Below are positions 1-8,078 of a stretch of DNA of 64,000 nucleotides, in pieces. Position numbers and translations under genes: made by a program. The DNA comes from Elusimicrobia bacterium GWA2_66_18. Lineage in GTDB: Bacteria > Elusimicrobiota > Elusimicrobia > UBA1565 > UBA9628. Below the pieces are notes generated by a model, which ran no database searches, was not told the DNA's origin, and worked only from the letters and a program-made list of their open reading frames with translations. Positions within the stretch are counted from its first letter, which is position 1. Each line of letters opens with the position of its first letter. The stretch is taken from NCBI GenBank assembly GCA_001799675.1, contig MGTX01000002.1:223818-287817 (forward strand). The letters are read 5' to 3'.

Positions 1-921
1 GATCTTGCGGGCGGCCGAGACCAGGACGGCGATGGGGCGGGTGATGGAGCGCACGAGAAGCAGGAGGATCGCGACTAGGACGGCGAGCCCCAGCAGGGAG
101 GTCAGGAGCGCCACGTTCTTGACCTTGCGCAGAGGGCCGAGGAACTCCTCCAGGGGCGCCTCGACGATGACGGCCCAGGGCCGACGCCTCAGGAGACTCG
201 ACGCGACGAGCAGTCCGGAGTCGCCTCCCTCGCGCGGGCGAGCCTCCAGGCGGCGTCCATCGGAGGCCTGGACATAGGCCCGACCGCGCCGTCCCATCTC
301 GACGTTCCTCAGCAGGCCGCGCAGCTGCGCAAGATCGTAGCACAGGACCAGGACCCCTTTGAGCTGCCGGAGTTCGTCATGGACGGGCTTGGAAAAATAG
401 ATGACGCTCCCCTCTCCCTCGAGCGCCTCGATGGATGAGGTCCACCACCCGCCGGGGCCGGCCGCGCGGGCCTTGATGAAATAGTCGGCGCGCGCGTGCG
501 CCGGCCGAGAGGCGAGCGCACGCGAGCGTATCGCGCAGACCTCGCGGCCCCGCCGGTCGAGATAAAGGATCTGGGCGTAGACGCCGTTGCGGTCGGCGAA
601 GTTGCGCAGGTAGCGCTCGAGTTCTTTGCGATAGGCCTCGGCCTCGTCGTCGAGCTGGAAATCGACGTTGCGGTAGTAGTCCGCGATGAGGGGGGTCTCG
701 GCGAGGGTGAACAAGTCGCGGCGGCGCTGGTCGAGGAAGTCGTCGAGTCCGGCGGCCGTGCGCTGCGCTAGGAACTGCATCTCCTTGTCGACGGCGCTCA
801 GCAGTTCCCGACGCGCCATGCTGTATTGAAGCCAAACGATCACGCTCACTCCCAGGATGACGATCGGGAGAATGCTGGCGAGCAGCTTCCACGACAGGCG
901 CGAGGGAAGTCGGAGTCTCAT
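1..921 (-). CDS. Membrane sensor with extracytoplasmic Cache-like domain (partial)
   Basis: The reading frame runs off the left edge; 307 residues are visible. It begins with a transmembrane segment at about residues 12-32. An extracytoplasmic region of about 235 residues follows, in which YAQILYLDRRGREVCAIRS and VIYFSKPV resemble double-Cache sensor domains. A second transmembrane segment lies at about 269-291, and the start of a HAMP linker (RSITRPIAVLVSAARKI) is the last thing seen. The missing C-terminus is probably a histidine kinase, a diguanylate cyclase or a methyl-accepting domain; the window cannot decide. The ATG at 921 follows a purine-rich GCAGAAAAA. It is the last visible gene of the minus-strand operon that starts at 5397. 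The upstream solute-binding protein and regulator in that operon suggest ligand sensing, which is inference. Confidence 0.8.
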   Translation of the reverse strand, partial: MRLRLPSRLSWKLLASILPIVILGVSVIVWLQYSMARRELLSAVDKEMQFLAQRTAAGLDDFLDQRRRDLFTLAETPLIADYYRNVDFQLDDEAEAYRKELERYLRNFADRNGVYAQILYLDRRGREVCAIRSRALASRPAHARADYFIKARAAGPGGWWTSSIEALEGEGSVIYFSKPVHDELRQLKGVLVLCYDLAQLRGLLRNVEMGRRGRAYVQASDGRRLEARPREGGDSGLLVASSLLRRRPWAVIVEAPLEEFLGPLRKVKNVALLTSLLGLAVLVAILLLLVRSITRPIAVLVSAARKI

Positions 922-954
922 TTTTTCTGCGGGCCGACGGAGTCGCAAGGGCGA

Positions 955-1086
955 TTAGAATCGATGGATCAACTGGAGCGTCGTGCGCGACCCCACGAAA
1001 CGGTTCTGTCCCCAGAACTCGATGGGGTGAGAGAGCATGGCCGTCAGGCCCGGCCCCTGATAGGCCAGCAACGCCGCGCGATTCAT
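955..1086 (-). CDS. Possible 44-residue peptide coupled to the cupin gene
   Basis: A 44-codon frame opens with an ATG that overlaps the cupin stop codon in an ATGA arrangement and ends 33 bases before the sensor gene. This is the junction style used throughout the operon. The peptide starts MNRAALLAYQGPG and ends in a basic stretch LQLIHRF; it has no recognisable domain, signal peptide or zinc ligands. It may be a real small protein, a translational bridge between cupin and sensor, or a remnant of a longer gene. I do not recognise it, and coding status rests only on the overlap and on filling an otherwise empty gap. Confidence 0.35.
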   Translation of the reverse strand: MNRAALLAYQGPGLTAMLSHPIEFWGQNRFVGSRTTLQLIHRF

Positions 1087-1490
1087 GCTCTCTCCAGTTT
1101 GATGGCGTCCTTGGCCGCGCGAGCGCCGGTTCCGGCATCCGTCCCCGGGAAAGCGTCGGGTTTTCTCGGGTCCAGCGGCGGTGAAAAGAGGGACAGCGCC
1201 GAGACTCCGCTGCGTCTCGTCACGAATTGATGTTGCATCCCCGGCGGTATCTCGAACATGTCCCCCGCCCGCAGGCGCGCTCGACGGCCGTCGAGATAGG
1301 CCGTGGCCGAACCCTTGAGGACGAACACGAACTCCGAGGTGAAGCGATGATACAGCGCCGGGGTCGACGAGAAAGGGGGCAGAGCCTCGTGCAGCAGGCA
1401 GACGCGGTAGGGTTCGCGCGGCACGGGAAGAAACCGCAGGGTCAAGCCGCCCGCCACGCGCTCACGGGGCAAGCGGCGCAATGACTGCAT
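1083..1490 (-). CDS. Small single-domain cupin protein
   Basis: The protein is 135 residues. Both cupin motifs are readable. Motif 1 is H48-x4-E53-x6-G60 within YHRFTSEFVFVLKG. Motif 2 is G76-x5-P82-x-G84-x2-H87 within GDMFEIPPGMQH. These would form a small beta-barrel with a probable metal site, although the first motif has one histidine rather than the usual HxH pair. The ATG at 1490 lies 19 bases after the stop of the solute-binding protein gene; upstream in-frame starts would overlap that gene. Function is not evident. Single-domain cupins bind small molecules or act as isomerases or dioxygenases; in this operon with sensor proteins it could be a ligand-binding or detoxifying accessory. 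Confidence 0.75.
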   Translation of the reverse strand: MQSLRRLPRERVAGGLTLRFLPVPREPYRVCLLHEALPPFSSTPALYHRFTSEFVFVLKGSATAYLDGRRARLRAGDMFEIPPGMQHQFVTRRSGVSALSLFSPPLDPRKPDAFPGTDAGTGARAAKDAIKLERA

Positions 1491-1509
1491 GCGGGCCGAG
1501 CCGGAAGAC

Positions 1510-3015
1510 TTAGCGGTCTTCATGGACCTCGGCGGCGTAGAAATAAGGCATGCCCGTGACATAGGAGTGGAAGTCGACGCCGCGCCTGACGCCGCAGGTC
1601 TGCAGGCGCTGATAGGTGAAGATGCTGAGCGCCTCGTCATGGACATAACGGTCCAGCGCGCGCGCCAAGCGGTCGCGTTCGCTCTCGTCGATGGTCGCGG
1701 TCATTTGCTCCAACATCCCGTCGAATTTCTCATCCTTGGCGAGGCTGAAGGGCGATTTGGAATAGATGACGAGCGCCTGGAGGAAGTAGCTGTGCGCCAT
1801 GGTGTCGGGGACGTCCCCGACGGCGAGATCGAAAATGGGATTGCTGAAATAGGCGCCCAACTGGCTCTCGGTCATGGTCGAGATGTGGAAGCGCACGCCG
1901 ATATCCTGCAGATTCGCCGCGATGATCTTGGCCGGTCGCAGGGCGTTCTCGTTGACCATTGCGCTGAGCTCGAAACCATGCGGATACCCCGCGCGCTTGA
2001 GCAGCGCCTTCGCCTTTTGGGGATCATAAGGATACGGCTTCAGCTCCGGGTCGTGCCCGGGCTCGCCCGGCATGCTCAAGGTCGCGATAGGAATCCCGTT
2101 GCCCAGGAGGTCATATCTGATCAGGGAATCCTTGTCCACGCCGTAGTTGAGCGCCCGGCGGACGTCGCGGCTGCCGAGAGGGCCGCGATTGAAGCGCAGG
2201 GACGGCGCGAGCGTGTAGAATATCTTCGCCTTGAGCACTTTGGTGTCGCGCCGGGCCTGAACGGCCTGCGTTTGAGTGCCGGGCACATCGAAGAGCAGAT
2301 TGATCTCTCCGTTGAAGAGCGCCTCGATTTGACGGGGCTTTTCGATGAACGCAAACACGAGCTGATCGATCTTCGGATATCCGCTCATCCAATACTCGCG
2401 ATTGGCGTCCAGCACGATCCTGCGGCTGAGATCCCGACTTCCGAAGCGAAACGCCCCGGTGCCCACCGGCTCGCGCGCGAAGCGTTCTTCCCCGACCTCG
2501 CCGAGGTAGCGGGGAGGAACGATCAACAAGCCCCACGCCAGCCGGTTGAGCAGCAGGCCGTCCGGGCGCGTGGTCTCGATGTCGATGGTCTGCGTGTCGA
2601 TGACCGAGACTTTCCCGATGGAGTCGAACAACCCCCGTCCGGGGAATCCGGTTTTCGGGTCGAGCAACCGCGAGATCGAGAAGCGGGCGGCCTGCGCGTC
2701 GAAGGGCTCGCCGTTGTGGAATCGCACCCCTTTGCGCAGTTGGAAGCGGACCTTGAGCGGGCTGAGGCGCTCCCACGAGACGGCCAGCGCCGGCTCGACT
2801 CGGCCTTCGGGATCAAAACGGACGAGACCCTCGAAAATCTGCTGGTTGATGATGTGGTTCTTCTGCGAAAACTCCTTGTGCGCGTCAAGCGTGGGCGGAG
2901 GCGCGACGTCGTTGCAGACGATGAGACGCTTCGGCCGATGCGCGGCCGCCGCGTCCTGCCGCGACAAGACGAGTCCAAGCGCCGCCGGCAGAAGAACGCA
3001 GCGGCCGATCTTCAT
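1510..3015 (-). CDS. ABC-type solute-binding protein, family 5 (peptide/nickel/opine type)
   Basis: The protein is 501 residues with an N-terminal secretion signal (MKIGRCVLLPAALGLVLS, cleavage after about AAAA). The family 5 fold is clear: an early INQQIFEGLVRFDPEG, then a core where VRFQLRKGVRFHNGEPFDA matches the signature strand of DppA/OppA proteins, and later LNYGVDKDSLI and YDPQKAKALLKRAGYP. Family members deliver oligopeptides, opines, nickel or sugars to an ABC permease. No permease or ATPase gene accompanies it, so it may work with a distant transporter or as a periplasmic receptor for the downstream membrane sensor (inference). The ATG at 3015 is chosen because the longer frame would overlap the upstream gene, which ends 10 bases earlier. 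Confidence 0.88.
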   Translation of the reverse strand: MKIGRCVLLPAALGLVLSRQDAAAAHRPKRLIVCNDVAPPPTLDAHKEFSQKNHIINQQIFEGLVRFDPEGRVEPALAVSWERLSPLKVRFQLRKGVRFHNGEPFDAQAARFSISRLLDPKTGFPGRGLFDSIGKVSVIDTQTIDIETTRPDGLLLNRLAWGLLIVPPRYLGEVGEERFAREPVGTGAFRFGSRDLSRRIVLDANREYWMSGYPKIDQLVFAFIEKPRQIEALFNGEINLLFDVPGTQTQAVQARRDTKVLKAKIFYTLAPSLRFNRGPLGSRDVRRALNYGVDKDSLIRYDLLGNGIPIATLSMPGEPGHDPELKPYPYDPQKAKALLKRAGYPHGFELSAMVNENALRPAKIIAANLQDIGVRFHISTMTESQLGAYFSNPIFDLAVGDVPDTMAHSYFLQALVIYSKSPFSLAKDEKFDGMLEQMTATIDESERDRLARALDRYVHDEALSIFTYQRLQTCGVRRGVDFHSYVTGMPYFYAAEVHEDR

Positions 3016-3025
3016 ATCGCCGCTA

Positions 3026-4810
3026 TTATGCCTTATTAAAAAACCGCTCCAGCGTCTCGATCCGGACGGCCGCGGGAGGGCAGGCGTTCGCGTCGATGCG
3101 GGCGTCGATGACGGTCGGGCGGTCGGCCGCCAGGCCCATGCGGATGAACTTTTCAACTTCGCCGGGACGCTCCGCCTTGAAGGCCAGCGCCCCGAGGGCC
3201 TCGGCCATCTTGACGATGTCGAGCGGCCGGCGGAAGAGGCCGGTGTTGAACTTGCCCTTGAACTGCCGGGTCTCGCCCAGATGGACCATGCCGAATCCGC
3301 CGTTGTTCAAGACCACCCAGATGACCGGGATGTCGTTTTCAACGGCGGTGTGGACTTCCATGCCGTTCATGGCGAAGGCCCCGTCGCCGACCAGCGCGGC
3401 CACGGGGCGATGCGGCGCGGCCAGCTTGCCGCCGATCGCGGCGGCCACCCCGTGGCCCATGGAACCGAAGCCCATGTTGATGAAGAAACTCCCCGGCAGG
3501 CGGACCTCGAAATAATGGATGGCCCAAGCCATGACGTTGCCGATGTCGACGAAGAGGACGGCGTCGTCGGGCAGTGCCCGGCGCATCTCTGTGACGACGC
3601 GCTGAGGCTTCAAGGGGAGCGAGACGTCGTCCATGCTGCCCGCGTCGATGAAGCGGGGATGCGTCCGCTTCACGTCCTGCACCGCGATCAGACGAGCGGC
3701 GAGATCCGGCCCCGGGTCCATTCGTTGGACCTCGCGCTCAAGCTGAAAGCCGATCTCCATGATGATCCGCTTCGCGTCGCCCACCAGCCCCACCCTCGCC
3801 GGATAGTTCCTCCCGATCTCGGTCGGGTCGACGTCGATCTGCAGCAGGGAGCGGCCCTGGGCCAAGCGCGGGTCCCACGCGTGGGTGGAGGCCTCGCCCA
3901 GGCTGCTGCCGACGACCAAGAGGAGGTCCGTTTCGCCGGAGAGCAGGATCGCGTCGGCCTGAGGCGAGCCGGCCAGGCCGAAGACGCCCAGCGAAAGGGG
4001 ATGGTCCTCCGGGAAAACGCCCTTGGCCTTCGGCGTCGTCGCCACGGGGATGGCGAGGCGCTCGGCCAGAGTCCTCAGCTCCTTGTAAGCCCGCGCAAGG
4101 TGGACCCCGTAGCCGGCCAGGATGGCGGGCCGGCGCGCGGCGAGGAGGAGATGCGCCGCCTCGCGCACGCTGTGGCGGTCGAAGAGTTCGGGCTGCGGAC
4201 GGTACTGCTCGGGACGCCACACGTCATCGGCCACGGGGCGCTTCATCATGTCGGCGGGAACGTTGAGGTGGATGGGGCCCGGCCGTCCGGTGAGGCTTCT
4301 TCGCAGCAGGAAACGCGTCATGTCGCCCATTTTCCCGGGAGCGACGAGCATGAGGCTGCATTTGGTGACGGCTCTGTAGAGCTCCACGATATCGATGCCC
4401 AGAGGAGAGCTTTCCTGCGCCGCCGCCTTGCCGAACGCCGCCGTGGCGACCTGGGCGGTCACGATCAAGACCGGCACCGAGTCGCGGTGGGCGCAGGCGA
4501 TCGCGGTCAGGGCATTGGTGGCTCCGGGGCCCGCCGTCGTGCAGCAGAGCCCCAGGCGCCCGCTCACCCGGGCGTAGCCGTCCGCCATGAACGCCGCGCC
4601 CTCCTCATGCTTGGCGATGATCGGGCGGATCCGTCCGCTCTCGAAGAGCGCCTCATACAGCGGCATCAAGGGACCCCCGGGGAGGCCGAAGATGCACTGC
4701 GATCCTTCCGCCTCCAGATATTTGAGCAGAAGGCCGACGGCCGTGATCGCGACGGCTGGAGCGCTGGGGGCTTCCGGGCGATCCAGCACGGCCGTCCGCA
4801 TCGGGTTCAT
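3026..4810 (-). CDS. Thiamine-diphosphate-dependent enzyme of the acetolactate synthase family
   Basis: The protein is 594 residues with the three-domain ThDP fold. The N-terminal pyrimidine-binding domain carries the cofactor-activating glutamate E69 (KHEEGAA) and the run TTAGPGATNALTAIA. A central domain starts near residue 200 (ARRPAILAGYGVH). The C-terminal domain carries the ThDP/Mg motif G475-D476-G477, ending in N502-N503. The family includes acetolactate synthase, glyoxylate carboligase, benzaldehyde lyase and oxalyl-CoA decarboxylase. FGLPGGPLMPLYEAL resembles IlvB-like proteins, but there is no regulatory subunit gene (ilvN), so the substrate is open. The start ATG overlaps the regulator's stop as ATGA, indicating translational coupling. 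Placement behind a regulator and before a solute-binding protein suggests an inducible catabolic or overflow reaction rather than housekeeping valine synthesis (inference). Confidence 0.88.
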   Translation of the reverse strand: MNPMRTAVLDRPEAPSAPAVAITAVGLLLKYLEAEGSQCIFGLPGGPLMPLYEALFESGRIRPIIAKHEEGAAFMADGYARVSGRLGLCCTTAGPGATNALTAIACAHRDSVPVLIVTAQVATAAFGKAAAQESSPLGIDIVELYRAVTKCSLMLVAPGKMGDMTRFLLRRSLTGRPGPIHLNVPADMMKRPVADDVWRPEQYRPQPELFDRHSVREAAHLLLAARRPAILAGYGVHLARAYKELRTLAERLAIPVATTPKAKGVFPEDHPLSLGVFGLAGSPQADAILLSGETDLLLVVGSSLGEASTHAWDPRLAQGRSLLQIDVDPTEIGRNYPARVGLVGDAKRIIMEIGFQLEREVQRMDPGPDLAARLIAVQDVKRTHPRFIDAGSMDDVSLPLKPQRVVTEMRRALPDDAVLFVDIGNVMAWAIHYFEVRLPGSFFINMGFGSMGHGVAAAIGGKLAAPHRPVAALVGDGAFAMNGMEVHTAVENDIPVIWVVLNNGGFGMVHLGETRQFKGKFNTGLFRRPLDIVKMAEALGALAFKAERPGEVEKFIRMGLAADRPTVIDARIDANACPPAAVRIETLERFFNKA

Positions 4811-5397
4811 CGGCGCGCGAAGACTCCCTGCTCCAGCTTCAGCAGTTCCGCGGCTTTGGCGAGGAGTTCGTCGTGGTCCAAGGGCTTGCGGAAGAAGGCG
4901 TCGACCTTGACCTCGGCGAGCTTCTTTTCGGTCGAAGGAGTGTTCCTGCCGGAGATGGCGATGACCTTGATGCCTCGGGTCTCGGGCTTTGTTTTCAGCA
5001 CGCGACAGACCTGGACGCCGTCCATCTTCGGCAGCACGACGTCGAGGATCACCAGATCCGGCGGCTGCTGGCCGATGCGGATCAAGGCCTCTATGCCGTC
5101 ATGGCAGACCTCCGTCTGGAAAAGCTTGGGAGGACGACCGAAGGCCCCCTCGAGGACCCGCGCGACCTCCACGTCGTCGTCTACGATCAGAACCCTCATT
5201 AGGGACGAGAGTTCGGAAGGCAGCGCGATTCGCAGGCGCTGGAGGAACACGGCGAGGTCTTCCCTGGTCACGCGGTGATGCCCGCCCACCGTCTGATAGG
5301 ATCGCAGCTCGCCGTCGTTGATCCACTTGGCCACGCTCGATGGATACACGTCGCAGAACCGGGCGATGTCATGGGTCGTATAGGTCTTCTCTGGCAT
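4807..5397 (-). CDS. Excisionase-type HTH fused to a response-regulator receiver domain
   Basis: The protein is 196 residues. Residues 5-58 form a MerR/excisionase-type winged helix (TTHDIARFCDVYPSSVAKWI, then a GGHHRVTREDL wing) such as is used to read DNA or to pick a binding partner. Residues 67-188 are a receiver domain with the acidic pair D73-D74, phosphoacceptor D119 (VILDVVLPKMDG) and the switch lysine in FRKPLD. This order, DNA-binding domain before receiver, is the reverse of most response regulators. It heads the minus-strand operon and probably controls it. A good sigma-70-like promoter and three 9-bp-spaced direct repeats lie in its upstream region. The cognate kinase could be the truncated sensor at the other end of the operon. 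Confidence 0.88.
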   Translation of the reverse strand: MPEKTYTTHDIARFCDVYPSSVAKWINDGELRSYQTVGGHHRVTREDLAVFLQRLRIALPSELSSLMRVLIVDDDVEVARVLEGAFGRPPKLFQTEVCHDGIEALIRIGQQPPDLVILDVVLPKMDGVQVCRVLKTKPETRGIKVIAISGRNTPSTEKKLAEVKVDAFFRKPLDHDELLAKAAELLKLEQGVFARR

Positions 5398-5407
5398 GGA
5401 TGTTCTC

Positions 5408-5431
5408 TTTACTCCTTTTACTCTCTTTACT
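5408..5431. repeat. Three 9-bp-phased direct repeats in the leader of the HTH-receiver operon
   Basis: TTTACT occurs at 5408-5413, 5417-5422 and 5426-5431, exactly 9 bp apart, embedded in a pyrimidine-rich strand (AGTAAA-rich on the transcribed sense strand). They lie between the predicted -10 box and the start codon of the regulator gene, where a bound protein could block transcription. Autoregulation by the excisionase-type domain is a guess. Confidence 0.5.
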
Positions 5432-5441
5432 GCGTTTGCTG

Positions 5442-5470
5442 ACTATACCTTGTTCGGGCGTCGCCGTCAA
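5442..5470 (-). promoter_or_regulatory. Sigma-70-like promoter of the HTH-receiver operon
   Basis: On the minus strand TTGACG (5465-5470) is followed after exactly 17 bp by TATAGT (5442-5447). This is close to the housekeeping consensus and points at the regulator gene starting at 5397. The untranslated leader would be about 38 nt and includes the direct repeats and AAGGAG. Confidence 0.7.
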
Positions 5471-5482
5471 CCGTAAATTGCG

Positions 5483-5488
5483 TATAAT
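5483..5488 (+). promoter_or_regulatory. -10 box close to the response-regulator start codon
   Basis: A perfect TATAAT ends 7 nt before the ATG at 5496, so a transcript starting at normal distance would begin at or next to the start codon. No ribosome-binding site precedes this ATG. The -35 side is poor. Confidence 0.5.
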
Positions 5489-5495
5489 CACGCCC

Positions 5496-6191
5496 ATGGA
5501 ACGACAGAGGGTGCTGGCCGTCGACGACGACGAGGAGATGCGCCGTTTCTATGAGAGATTCTTCCTCTGTCTCCAAAACGAGGGCTTCACGGCGACGGTC
5601 GTGCCGGACGCGGAGCAAGCCCTGGGCCTGCTGGCCCTCGATCCGGTGGACATCGTCGTCCTCGATTGGGGCCTGCCGGGCATCTCGGGCGCCGGCCTCG
5701 CCAAGGCCCTGCGCGCCAGCGCCAAGACCCGCTCGGTGGGAATCCTCATGGTCACCGGCCGATCCTCTCCCGCCGAGACGGTCCTCGCCCTGGAGTCGGG
5801 AGCCGACGACCATCTCGCCAAGCCCTTCGACGAGAAGGTCCTTCTTGCGCGCCTGCGCAGCCTGGCGCGGCGGCGCGCGCTGACCTTCGACTCGCATCTG
5901 GTGAGCCGCTTCCCGGGACTGGAACTCGACCAGGAGGCCGATCTCCTGCGCGTGGACGGACGCCTCGTCCGGCTGACGCCCAAGGAGATGTGCCTTTTCA
6001 AGATATTCCTGCGCAGGCCGAATATGCTCCACTCCCGCGTCTATCTCTGGGAAGCGGCCTGGGGCTACGAGGCCGAACGCTGGGACCACCTCATCGACGC
6101 GACGATCTCATCCCTGCGCCGCAAACTCGGCCCCCGCTGGGGGACGAGCCTCAAGGCTCACAAGGGCGCGGGCTACGCCCTGGAGATATAG
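5496..6191 (+). CDS. OmpR-class DNA-binding response regulator
   Basis: The protein is 231 residues. The receiver domain (4-120) has D10-D11-D12, phosphoacceptor D57 (VVLDWGLPG) and the conserved lysine in HLAKPFDEK. The C-terminal winged helix (about 138-231) shows RLTPKEMCLFKIFLRRPN, and DATISSLRRKLG in the recognition-helix region. It should bind DNA as a dimer after phosphorylation and activate or repress transcription. The start at 5496 is preferred over in-frame upstream starts because the receiver domain begins immediately there and a perfect TATAAT lies 7 nt before it. The histidine kinase gene follows 65 bases downstream and is the probable partner. Confidence 0.9.
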   Translation: MERQRVLAVDDDEEMRRFYERFFLCLQNEGFTATVVPDAEQALGLLALDPVDIVVLDWGLPGISGAGLAKALRASAKTRSVGILMVTGRSSPAETVLALESGADDHLAKPFDEKVLLARLRSLARRRALTFDSHLVSRFPGLELDQEADLLRVDGRLVRLTPKEMCLFKIFLRRPNMLHSRVYLWEAAWGYEAERWDHLIDATISSLRRKLGPRWGTSLKAHKGAGYALEI

Positions 6192-6256
6192 GAGTGTGTC
6201 CGAGGTCTCCGAGGTTCCTTTGAGGTTCGGGGGTTACCCTATTGGGGAGGACTACG

Positions 6257-7348
6257 ATGACGCCCATGCCTCCCCCGCAGAAGAAGGCCGGCCAAAACGC
6301 AGAGGGCCTCCCGGACCCCGAGCGGCTCTTAGCGCTCTCCTCGGACATGCTCGGCGTCATGGGCTTCGACGGACTCCTCCGGACGGTCAACCCCGCCTGG
6401 CAATGCACCCTGGGCCGCGCTCCCGGCGAACTCCTCGGCAGACCGCTGCTCGATCTAGTCCATCCGGAGGACCGAGAGAACGTCCAAGAGACCCTCAGGA
6501 AGCTCTCGAGCGTCGAGGGCGGAGAGACCTGCTTGGTCAACCGCTGTCTCTGCCGGGACGGCAAACTGAAATGGCTCCTCTGGCGCCTGACGGCCTCTCC
6601 CGCGATGGGGCTCTATTACCTCGCCGCCAGCGACATCACGCCGCAGAAGGCCCTCCATGTGAAGCTGCTCCGCTTGCAGATGGACTCGCAGATCGGACGC
6701 ATCCTGGCCGGAGTGGCGCATGACTTCAACAACATCCTCTCCGTCATCGGCGGCTGCGCCGTCATGATGGCCGCGGATCGCGAGATGAGCGCTCAGCAGG
6801 CCCGCGATCTGGAGGACATCACCAACGCGGCGCAGCGGGGCGCCGAGCTCGTCCGGGTCATGATCGACCTTTGCCGTCCCGAGGGCGCCGGCGAGCGGCG
6901 CGACTCGGACCTCAACGAGGTCGTGCTCCGCATGGAGCGGCTGCTGCGCCTTCTGCTCCGCAAGAATATCCGCCTGTCCGTCAGCCTCGCCGAAGGGCTG
7001 GGACGCGTCAGGCTCGACTCCGGACGTCTGGATCAGATCCTGTTGAACCTCGTCGTCAACGCCCGGGACGCCATGCCCGATGGAGGGAGCATCACGCTCA
7101 AGACGCTCCCGGCCGAGGCGGGCGCTCGTCTCGTCGTCCGCGACACGGGAGTCGGCATCCCGCCGGACGTCCAAGCCCGCATGTTCGAGCCTTTCTTCAC
7201 CACGAAGCCCCGGGGGAAGGGGACGGGACTGGGGCTGTCGACGATCCAGGAGATCCTCGCGCACTGCGGCGGGAAGATCTCCGTCTCCAGCCGCCCGGGC
7301 GAGGGCGCGACGCTGGAACTGTTCCTTCCCCGGGCCGACGCCCGCTGA
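6257..7348 (+). CDS. Soluble PAS-domain sensor histidine kinase
   Basis: The protein is 363 residues with no membrane segment. A PAS domain occupies about 20-130 (LLALSSDMLGVMGFDGLLRT through VHPEDRE). The dimerisation/phosphoacceptor helix has H155 in GVAHDFNNILSV, the class found in NtrB-like and hybrid kinases. The ATPase domain shows the N box (ILLNLVVNARDAM), G1 (DTGVGIP) and G2 (GKGTGLGLST). It phosphorylates itself in response to a cytoplasmic signal and presumably passes the phosphate to the regulator just upstream. The ATG at 6257 has GGGGAGG six bases upstream, which decides against the TTG five codons earlier. The gene ends one base before livF, which comes from the other strand. 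Confidence 0.9.
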   Translation: MTPMPPPQKKAGQNAEGLPDPERLLALSSDMLGVMGFDGLLRTVNPAWQCTLGRAPGELLGRPLLDLVHPEDRENVQETLRKLSSVEGGETCLVNRCLCRDGKLKWLLWRLTASPAMGLYYLAASDITPQKALHVKLLRLQMDSQIGRILAGVAHDFNNILSVIGGCAVMMAADREMSAQQARDLEDITNAAQRGAELVRVMIDLCRPEGAGERRDSDLNEVVLRMERLLRLLLRKNIRLSVSLAEGLGRVRLDSGRLDQILLNLVVNARDAMPDGGSITLKTLPAEAGARLVVRDTGVGIPPDVQARMFEPFFTTKPRGKGTGLGLSTIQEILAHCGGKISVSSRPGEGATLELFLPRADAR

Positions 7349-7349
7349 A

Positions 7350-8078
7350 TCAGTCCAGGCCGAGGTAAGCCTTGCGCACGGCGGGGTCCTTGAGGAGAGT
7401 CGCGGCGTCCTGCGCGACCGCGACCATCCCGGTCTCCAGCACATAGGCGCGCGCGGCGGCGCGCAGCGCGCGCTTGGCGTTCTGCTCGACGAGGAGGACG
7501 GTCACGCCTTCTTTGTTGATAAGCCCGATGATCTCGAAGATCTTATCGACCACCACGGGCGCCAGGCCCATGGAGGGCTCGTCGAGCATCAGGAGCTTGG
7601 GCGCGGCCATCAACGCGCGGCCCATGGCCAGCATCTGCTGTTCGCCGCCCGAGAGGGTTCCGCCCAGCTGGCAGCGGCGCTTGCCGAGGACCGGGAAGAG
7701 GTGGAAGACGTGGTCGTACTCGCGGGACAGGTCCTTCTCGCTCCGGCAGAAAGCGCCCATCTCGAGGTTCTCCATCACGCTCAGGCGCGGGAATATGCGC
7801 CGTCCTTCAGGGACCAGCGAAAGCCCCATGCGCATGATCCGGTGGGGCGGCAGTCCGGCGAGGTCTCGGCCCTGAAAGGTCACCCTCCCCTTCTCGGGCT
7901 TGAGCAGGCCCGCGATGATCTTCATCATAGTGGTCTTGCCCGCGCCGTTGTTGCCGATGAGGGCGACGACCTCGCCCGCGCGGACTTCGAGGCTCACGCC
8001 CTTGAGCGCGCGGATCTTCTTGCCGTAGATTGCGTGGACATCGTCGAGCGAGAGCATCGCGGGGGCCTTCTCGCTCAC
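7350..8078 (-). CDS. livF: Branched-chain amino-acid ABC transporter ATPase LivF
   Basis: The protein is 242 residues. It has Walker A GNNGAGKTT, the ABC signature LSGGEQQML, Walker B LLMLDEPS and the switch histidine region LLVEQNAKRAL. ALKGVSLEVRAGEV and the short C-terminus (AVRKAYLGLD) are typical of LivF. It powers uptake of leucine, isoleucine, valine or related amides together with LivG. The GTG at 8078 overlaps the livG stop as GTGA and is preceded by GGGAGG. An ATG at 8057 would give 235 residues, nearer the usual size, and is the alternative. Confidence 0.93.
   Translation of the reverse strand: MSEKAPAMLSLDDVHAIYGKKIRALKGVSLEVRAGEVVALIGNNGAGKTTMMKIIAGLLKPEKGRVTFQGRDLAGLPPHRIMRMGLSLVPEGRRIFPRLSVMENLEMGAFCRSEKDLSREYDHVFHLFPVLGKRRCQLGGTLSGGEQQMLAMGRALMAAPKLLMLDEPSMGLAPVVVDKIFEIIGLINKEGVTVLLVEQNAKRALRAAARAYVLETGMVAVAQDAATLLKDPAVRKAYLGLD

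Noticed and set aside
377..1138. 253-codon minus-strand frame overlapping the sensor and cupin genes
   Set aside because: It is out of frame with the Cache/HAMP sensor reading and is arginine/proline-rich; the sensor frame has clear membrane segments.
3026..4810. Housekeeping acetolactate synthase ilvB
   Set aside because: No ilvN or ilvC is adjacent, and the gene is embedded in a signalling operon, so only family membership is claimed.
2546..5278. Very long plus-strand open frame (910 codons) opposite the ThDP enzyme and binding-protein genes
   Set aside because: It is antisense to well-supported genes, has the arginine/glycine/proline-rich composition of a GC-driven shadow frame, and no domain.
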